Assembly (NCBI GenBank): GCA_030824295.1
Contig: JAVBYA010000313.1
Location: 1-12,159 of the forward strand
Direction: 5' to 3'
Length of the DNA: 12,159 nucleotides
DNA from: Bacteroidota bacterium
Lineage (GTDB): Bacteria; Bacteroidota; Ignavibacteria; UBA10030; UBA8401
Shown: piece by piece, positions 6,699 through 12,159 of the stretch
How the letters are laid out: every line of letters starts with the position of its first letter
How positions within the stretch are numbered: the first letter of the stretch is position 1
Made by a program: the position numbers and the translations under genes
The notes under the pieces: model-generated
Told to the model about the DNA's origin: nothing
What the model saw: only the letters and a program-made list of their open reading frames with translations
The model's database searches: none

Positions 6699-7451
6699 TC
6701 ACTTGACCAGCAGCATCCTCTTCATCTGGACCTTTCCGCCGCTTTGCATTCGGGCCAGATATACGCCGCTGACGAGTCCGCCGGCGTTGAACTGCACCTG
6801 ATGGACCGCGCCGCCGGCCAGCAGTTCATTGTTCACGAGAGAAGCCACTTCACGGCCGACGATATCATAGATCGTGAGCGATACCGTTCCCGTCCGCTCG
6901 AGGGTAAAGGTGATGGTCGTGGAGGGATTGAATGGATTCGGATGGTTCTGGTGCAGCATGAAGATCCCCGGAACAACAGGGTCCCCGCTCACCGAGGTGA
7001 CCGGTCCCCGTGCGCGTGTATACGAGAAAGGACCTCCGGTACTCCCGCCCGTATACGTCAAGAGTTTCACATCGATATAGATGTTCTCCGCCACGCATTT
7101 CAGCACCATATCCTTCCCGATCAGCGATTGCGGATTCCCGCCGGACAGTGTGACGAACGGTGAATAGACCAGTGTCTGGAACGAATCGGTCGTTCCCAGC
7201 GCCCACAGCGTACCGGCCGGCGCATTGGTCACGTACGCATTCTCCTTACGGATGTTGAACAGACTCTGAGAGTTCGCCCGGGTGATCCAGACGGAATCGG
7301 TGATCCTGTCCTGATTGGCGGGCAACGTCCAATCGGCATTCGCCTGCTTGGTGAAGGTGATGGTGCCGTTCGCACTCTTCCACACCACTTGTGCCGACAC
7401 CGATTGTATGGCAGCAACGATCATGATCATGATGTACGCGGTCGATCTCAT
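6699..7451 (-). CDS. Type IX-secreted protein with one ADW-QDRI domain (paralogue 3)
   Basis: This 250-residue exported protein has a signal peptide (MRSTAYIMIMIVAAIQSVSA), one ADW-QDRI domain (about 21-147) and a type A sorting domain (about 164-250, ending KMLLVK). It matches paralogue 1 in length and layout. Two normally conserved points differ: the sorting motif reads QNHPNPFNP instead of QNYPNPFNP, and the VLHL strand reads VLKCVAEN, replacing a His found in the other four domain copies. ATG at 7460 would add three residues. I prefer 7451 because AGGGA lies 9 nt upstream of it but almost touches the 7460 codon. A hairpin terminator of the giant gene separates it from upstream, while paralogue 2 begins 56 bp downstream. 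Function unknown. Confidence 0.87.
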   Translation of the reverse strand: MRSTAYIMIMIVAAIQSVSAQVVWKSANGTITFTKQANADWTLPANQDRITDSVWITRANSQSLFNIRKENAYVTNAPAGTLWALGTTDSFQTLVYSPFVTLSGGNPQSLIGKDMVLKCVAENIYIDVKLLTYTGGSTGGPFSYTRARGPVTSVSGDPVVPGIFMLHQNHPNPFNPSTTITFTLERTGTVSLTIYDIVGREVASLVNNELLAGGAVHQVQFNAGGLVSGVYLARMQSGGKVQMKRMLLVK

Positions 7452-7484
7452 TCTATCCATTCCCTTTCGATATTGACTATCACT

Positions 7485-7521
7485 CTAAATAAATATCCCG
7501 GCCGTTTCGGACCGGGATATT
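7485..7521 (-). terminator. Strong hairpin terminator after the giant gene
   Basis: AATATCCCGG (7492-7501) and CCGGGATATT (7512-7521) form a perfect 10-bp stem, with an extra inner CCG/CGG pairing. On the minus strand it is followed by TATTTAG. It lies 54 bp past the stop at 7576 and ahead of paralogue 3. The tail is short, so termination may be partial. Confidence 0.7.
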
Positions 7522-7575
7522 CGTTCTTTGTGCTTCCCCGGTCCCGTCCTGCGAAGGATCGGATCCGGTGTACCA

Positions 7576-7827
7576 TTATTTCATGAGCATCATCTTCTTC
7601 ATCTGGACCTTCGCGCCGCTGACGAGGCGTGCAAAATAGACACCGCTCGCGAGATCCCGTGCATTGAACTGTCTCTGGTGATAGACACCGGCCTCGAGCA
7701 GTTCATTGTTCACCAGCGTTGCCACTTCGCGTCCGACGATGTCGTAGATCTTCAGCGTCGTCAGCCCGTCCACCTCCAGTGTGAAGTCGATCATGGTAGC
7801 AGGGTTGAACGGATTCGGATAGTTCTG
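7576..7827 (-). repeat. Direct DNA repeat, copy B (sorting-domain cassette of the giant protein)
   Basis: This is the partner of 5590-5841, aligned without gaps at an offset of 1,986 bp. The exactly shared 31-bp run is at 7688-7718 here. Paralogues 1 and 3 are visibly less similar to it at DNA level. Confidence 0.75.
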
Positions 7828-10800
7828 TTCCAATACGAACACCTTGGGAACCGAACCGATCTCTACCTCCACCTCCTGCGAATACGTGAACTTACCGTCG
7901 CGGTCGACCTGTTTCAGGCGATACGCGAACGAACCTGCCCGCGTGACCTTGTCCGTATACAGGTAGGCCATCGGGGCATTGCTGTTCCCGTTCCCCTCCA
8001 CGAATCCGACCTTCGTCCAGTTTCGGATAGCGGCAGAAGCGTGGCTCTTGTCGCCGTTCACCGGACTCCGCTCGATCTCGAATCCGTAGTTATTAGACTC
8101 GGTCGCCGTCTTCCACTTCAGTTCGGCATTCAGCCGTTGTGATGAGACGGTGAATGCAGCCAATTCCACCGGGAGCGGTGCATCGCTGGATCTCCAGCCG
8201 CTGTTCGCATCGAAATTGAAATTGGTCAATGTTCCATTCAGTCCCGAAGCAAAACCATGAGCAAGAGTTCCAACACCGGAATTGAACTGCCAATACCCGA
8301 CCAAACCAGATTGAGCGGATGTGAACGGCGTATTCATATTGTCCTGGATCTGCTGTTGCGTGCGTACCACATTCCAGATACGAACATCGTCGATCTGACC
8401 ATTGAAGTACCGTCCACCAACGACATAATCGACACCGATCCCAAGGAAATTATTATTGGATAGCATCGTACCGGGTGTTCCAGATAATGTTACCGGCGCC
8501 CCATTGACATACAATATCCAGTTACCGGCATCTCGAACGGCAGCAACATGGTACCACGTTCCCGTTGTTAAGATCCCGTTGACTGTTGCCATTCCATTCA
8601 CTTCAAGTCCGGTATACGGATGGTCACCCTTCAGCCGAATAAAGTACCCCTCAGCCGCATTATCTTGATATTTACTGATGATGCCGGCCAACGAATTAAA
8701 ACCATTCGGTTTGATCCATGCTTCCAACGTGAAGTTCTCTGTAAGATCCAGAGCGTTGTTATCAGGAACCCTCACATAATCATTGTTCCCATCCAGCAAC
8801 ACCGCGTTACCCGGGGACGATGAATAGGTGATGACGGTGATCTCATTGCTTCGGTCATAGTACGACGTGTTCTGCGCCGCAAGACATACGTAATAGAGAA
8901 TCCCCGGAGTCAACGGTGTCAATGATGCCGAAACAGCCGTGACAGCATCAGCACTGATCGATGCAGGGGTGACCAGAATGCTGTCCGTATAGACACCGCT
9001 GGTGGTCCCATACAGGAATTTCGCCGTTGCCGTCAATGATTGCGAGTACACTGAACCGGACACCGTCAGGCTGGTGCTCGCGATATTGGTCGATGACGGA
9101 GAGATGCTCACCACGAACGGACCGATCAGTGCATCGCTGGAAACCCATCCGCTTGAGGAAGTATTGTTAAAATTCGTCAACGTACCGTTACCAGCTGAAG
9201 AACCATGATTCTGCGCATTCGTACCGGAACTGGCATTGAACTGCCAATATCCGACCAATCCGGATTGCGATGTGGTGAATGGTATGTACATGTTATCCTG
9301 GATCTGTTGCTGGGTCCGTGCAACATTCCATACCCGCACCTCATCGAGCGTACCGCTGAACATGTTGTTGTTGGAGCGGCCTATCTCCAGCGGTTGGTTG
9401 TTCAGCGGAATATCAAAGGTATAATTCTCTGATGCTGTCAGAATGCCGTTGATATAGATCTTCGCCGTGGTCTTATCATAAGTGGCAGCAACATGGGTCC
9501 ATTCTCCGACGGTGATGTTTGCCCCGGAGGTTGTGACAGGATACCATGTACCATCATAGAATCCTAACGTGATCTCTCCATTCTCCACGCGGAGCTGGTA
9601 CGGATGTGCACCGTCACCGTCATTCTTTGTGACGATACCTTTTTCTCCGGATACGTTCGAGGGATTGATCCAGGCTTCAAGAGTCACAGCGTTCGTGAAG
9701 TCAAAATCACTCTCATTCCCAACGGTCACATAGTCATCCGATCCGTCAAACGCTAACGCGTTTCCGGCCTGTTGGGACATCATCACAAATGTCCCTTCGG
9801 ATCCCCGTTTATACGTTCCATTGCTTTGGGTCGCGGCAACACAATAGTAATATATCGCTCCGGTTGTTAACGATGATTTCGAAGCTGATACATCGGTCCA
9901 GGTAGCAGCACTGATGGTTCCTTCATTCGCGGCAACGCTGTCCGAATATATACCCGTTGCTGTTCCGATCAGCAGATACGCTGTTGCAGTGGCTGAGTGG
10001 GAATAGACCTTTCCATTCAGTGTCGCAGCGGTAGCTGTGACCCCGGTCGCACCGGTTGCCCCGGTGAACAACTGCGGAACGGCACGGGTATATGTGAACC
10101 CGCCTCCATTACCATTCTTGGTCCACGCCGTGAACTTGATGTCGAGATATACGTTCTCAGCGATCAGGTGCATCACCATATCCTTATCGACAATATTGTC
10201 TCCCACCTTTTCATTCAATGCATGTGCCCAACCACCGAAGGACAATATCTCCAGATTTTCAGTGGTCCCAACTGCCCATTCTGTTCCTGTCGGAGACTCA
10301 GGATTAGATGAAGAATACTCGGTTTCTTGAGTGATATTGAAGATACCTCGATCGCTCTTTCGGGTGATCGAAACCAGCGGCGTCACCAAGTCCTGATTCG
10401 CCGTTTGCGTCCAGTCGGCATCGTTATCTTTGGTGAATGTTTTGGTGATGGTATTCTTACTCCAAATTTCAGGAGGAGTGGTATTCTGAGGAACGAACGA
10501 ACGCTCGCCGCTTCGTTTATAGTTCGAACCGCTCGATGCAGCGATACAGTAATAATATGTCGTCCCTTGCGTCAATCCGGAGATCTGCCGGGACACGGTG
10601 GTTACCGAATCCATCACGATCGTTCCGGGGGTCATCGAAAGACTATCCGTGTAAGTACCGCTAACGGTACCATACAGGACATATGCCGTCGCTGACGCAT
10701 CTTTCGAGTAGACGGTTCCTTTCACGGTCGCTGATGTTGCTGTCATCTTCGTCAGATCGACCATTGGCGACACAACTTCGAACGGCATGGCGGTACGCGT

Positions 10801-12159
10801 ATAGGAGAAACCGCCCCCTTCACCGTTGATCGTCCACGAATGGAATATGACATCGAGATATTTATCTTCTGTGATCAGGTGAAGTACCAATTCCTTGCCG
10901 AGGATACTTTCACCAAAAGAACCACCAACAGCATCATACAAGGAGCTGAAGGTCAATGAACCGGCGTTTTTGGCCTCTCCAAGAGCCCATTCGGTCCCAG
11001 TGGGGCCTTCGCTGTCATAGGACGATTCTTCTTTGGTATTGAAAATTCCTTCCTCATCCTTCCGAGCGAGCCACACATTGTCGGAGATCCGATCCTGATA
11101 TGTATTCCAATCCGCATAATCCTTCTTGTAGAAGGTGATCGTTGGGGGCGTCTTGTTCGCCCCACTGACAGCAACGAACTGACTGAACGATGTGATGCCG
11201 CTCCAGGTCACCTGACCTGTCGCTGCCACCGCCGTCACTGCTCCGCCGACCGATGTCCATGTGCCGGTGGAATTCGACTCACGTTTATAGAGTGCCAGCA
11301 ATCCCGGATCGGCTTCCTGTTCAGCCGTCACTACGCCGGGACCGAAGGTGAAGGAGACCGATGTCGAGAACGATCCCGGATTTCCGAACAGATTGATCAC
11401 GAAATATTTTCCGCCGACGGAAGAGATATAACCGGTCGGGTAGTTGCTCGGTTCTGCGGTCAGTTCCGAAACGTAGACATCCACCGGATTATCGAATCCG
11501 TTGGTCATCGTGAGCGTCGCATTACCGATGGCATGCGGTCCGTTATTGGATGCTGCAACGGATGCATTGGAGATGGCCGCACCGCCAACCGGTGCACCGG
11601 AAGCAACCATAACAAATGCATCATAATCATCCATAGGATTTTCACCGACAAGATCTTCAGAAAGTTCATTCGGCCCATCAGTGTAGGACTCATTCAGCTG
11701 CCAGTAATTTGCCAAATTCGCCGGAATTCCTGAGAGTGTTTTGTACATATTTTCCCGAATTTCAGACTCGGTTCTGATATCACTCCACAAACGAACTTCA
11801 TCAAGGTGTCCGTTAAAACTAGCGGTATTGAAATCGCCGCCAAAATAGAAGATATCCGACGAAGTCGATACAGTGCCGATATTTCCCGATGTTGCTTCCA
11901 ATACGCCATTGACATACAGTTTCAATGGAGCACCGTTTGCACCGGTCAAGGTGAGGTGATACCACTGGTTTGCCACAGCTGTTGAAGTTCCGGTGATGGT
12001 AATATCACTTGCAGCATTATCGTCATACAACAAGCCGGTGAACTTACCTGTTGCATCCATCCCTAACCACAAATTATCTTCACCGTGTGTCATAATAACC
12101 ATTGCACCAATTGATGCTGGTTTCACCCACGCCTCGACAGAAAATGCGCTTCCCAAGGT
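7576..12159 (-). CDS. Giant mosaic type IX-secreted surface protein (5' end beyond window)
   Basis: The reading frame is open to the right edge; the TTG at 12156 is an internal Leu, so the true N-terminus is outside. Numbering from that codon gives 1,526 residues. Order: LamG-like domain 1 (1-160, LDEVRLWSDIRTESEIRENM); beta-rich region (190-332); ADW-QDRI copy 1 (337-455); FN3-like (456-555); ADW-QDRI copy 2 (562-691); FN3-like (692-795); LamG 2 (797-1015); FN3-like (1016-1112); LamG 3 (1115-1326); LPVEL module (1328-1433); type A sorting domain (1440-1526, QNYPNPFNP to KMMLMK). LamG 2 and 3 share the end motif RTQQQIQDNM and SGLVGYWQFN. The FN3-like units share VYS and YGT..G.Y.DS patterns. 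The build suggests a long adhesin or carbohydrate-binding surface protein; there is no catalytic motif. It carries the same domain and sorting cassette as the three downstream paralogues, so all four probably arose by duplication and shuffling. Nothing can be said of its promoter. Confidence 0.9.
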   Translation of the reverse strand, partial: TLGSAFSVEAWVKPASIGAMVIMTHGEDNLWLGMDATGKFTGLLYDDNAASDITITGTSTAVANQWYHLTLTGANGAPLKLYVNGVLEATSGNIGTVSTSSDIFYFGGDFNTASFNGHLDEVRLWSDIRTESEIRENMYKTLSGIPANLANYWQLNESYTDGPNELSEDLVGENPMDDYDAFVMVASGAPVGGAAISNASVAASNNGPHAIGNATLTMTNGFDNPVDVYVSELTAEPSNYPTGYISSVGGKYFVINLFGNPGSFSTSVSFTFGPGVVTAEQEADPGLLALYKRESNSTGTWTSVGGAVTAVAATGQVTWSGITSFSQFVAVSGANKTPPTITFYKKDYADWNTYQDRISDNVWLARKDEEGIFNTKEESSYDSEGPTGTEWALGEAKNAGSLTFSSLYDAVGGSFGESILGKELVLHLITEDKYLDVIFHSWTINGEGGGFSYTRTAMPFEVVSPMVDLTKMTATSATVKGTVYSKDASATAYVLYGTVSGTYTDSLSMTPGTIVMDSVTTVSRQISGLTQGTTYYYCIAASSGSNYKRSGERSFVPQNTTPPEIWSKNTITKTFTKDNDADWTQTANQDLVTPLVSITRKSDRGIFNITQETEYSSSNPESPTGTEWAVGTTENLEILSFGGWAHALNEKVGDNIVDKDMVMHLIAENVYLDIKFTAWTKNGNGGGFTYTRAVPQLFTGATGATGVTATAATLNGKVYSHSATATAYLLIGTATGIYSDSVAANEGTISAATWTDVSASKSSLTTGAIYYYCVAATQSNGTYKRGSEGTFVMMSQQAGNALAFDGSDDYVTVGNESDFDFTNAVTLEAWINPSNVSGEKGIVTKNDGDGAHPYQLRVENGEITLGFYDGTWYPVTTSGANITVGEWTHVAATYDKTTAKIYINGILTASENYTFDIPLNNQPLEIGRSNNNMFSGTLDEVRVWNVARTQQQIQDNMYIPFTTSQSGLVGYWQFNASSGTNAQNHGSSAGNGTLTNFNNTSSSGWVSSDALIGPFVVSISPSSTNIASTSLTVSGSVYSQSLTATAKFLYGTTSGVYTDSILVTPASISADAVTAVSASLTPLTPGILYYVCLAAQNTSYYDRSNEITVITYSSSPGNAVLLDGNNDYVRVPDNNALDLTENFTLEAWIKPNGFNSLAGIISKYQDNAAEGYFIRLKGDHPYTGLEVNGMATVNGILTTGTWYHVAAVRDAGNWILYVNGAPVTLSGTPGTMLSNNNFLGIGVDYVVGGRYFNGQIDDVRIWNVVRTQQQIQDNMNTPFTSAQSGLVGYWQFNSGVGTLAHGFASGLNGTLTNFNFDANSGWRSSDAPLPVELAAFTVSSQRLNAELKWKTATESNNYGFEIERSPVNGDKSHASAAIRNWTKVGFVEGNGNSNAPMAYLYTDKVTRAGSFAYRLKQVDRDGKFTYSQEVEVEIGSVPKVFVLEQNYPNPFNPATMIDFTLEVDGLTTLKIYDIVGREVATLVNNELLEAGVYHQRQFNARDLASGVYFARLVSGAKVQMKKMMLMK

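Noticed and set aside
7528..8142. Plus-strand open frame of 204 codons
   Set aside because: It is antisense to the LPVEL module and sorting domain of the giant protein. Similar antisense frames recur over the other sorting domains, as expected from shared codon composition.
8300..9320. Possible transposon or phase-variation repeats in the giant gene
   Set aside because: The similar DNA reflects duplicated LamG domains (RTQQQIQDNM and SGLVGYWQFN segments). There are no terminal inverted repeats, target duplications or simple-sequence tracts.
12100..12156. Start of the giant protein at the TTG at 12156
   Set aside because: The frame stays open to the edge and the residues before and after continue a LamG strand, so this is an internal Leu codon and not a start.

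Overview
The window carries eight protein genes, all on the minus strand and reading right to left; both edge genes are cut by the window. Six of the eight look like proteins exported to the cell surface or medium. The five whose C-terminus lies in the window (the four paralogous proteins and the two-repeat protein) end in a type A sorting domain of the type IX (Por) secretion system: a Q-N-Y/H-P-N-P-F-N-P strand, a Y-D/N-x-V-G-x-E core, a GxYxxxF-[DN]-A segment and a terminal Lys. The sixth, the nuclease, runs off the left edge, so its C-terminus is unseen. This signature, the 'LPVEL...WKTATE.NN.GF..ER' linker module and LamG/FN3 mosaics point to the FCB group, most likely Ignavibacteria, Kapabacteria or a neighbouring lineage of Bacteroidota. 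This is an inference from protein style; no marker gene is present.

Layout from right to left in transcription order. (1) 12159-7576: the C-terminal 1,527 or so codons of a giant mosaic surface protein with three LamG-type domains, three FN3-like domains, two copies of a recurrent domain I call the ADW-QDRI domain, the LPVEL module and a sorting domain. (2) 7451-6699, 6642-5590 and 5465-4713: three small paralogues, each a signal peptide, one ADW-QDRI domain and a sorting domain; the middle one also has the LPVEL module. (3) 4497-4069: a small lipoprotein of unknown family with a palindrome in its leader. (4) 3782-3351: a single-domain globin with a plausible Bacteroidota-type promoter and an adjoining inverted repeat. 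(5) 3252-1522: a sorting-domain protein with two tandem repeats of about 220 residues, probably jelly-roll folds. (6) 1276 to beyond position 1: a secreted endonuclease I family nuclease followed by FN3 domains.

Hairpins with T-rich tails follow several genes (1461-1490, 4648-4689, 5518-5569, 7485-7521), so most genes look separately transcribed. The pair 6699-7451 and 5590-6642 is only 56 bp apart and may be cotranscribed. No gap between genes exceeds 300 bp, and I see no tRNA, rRNA, CRISPR array, insertion sequence or phage gene.

The most unusual content is the four-gene, five-copy cluster of the ADW-QDRI domain, for which I know no function. The globin and lipoprotein are intracellular or periplasmic genes sitting inside this surface-protein region, and nothing in the sequence ties them functionally to the exported proteins.
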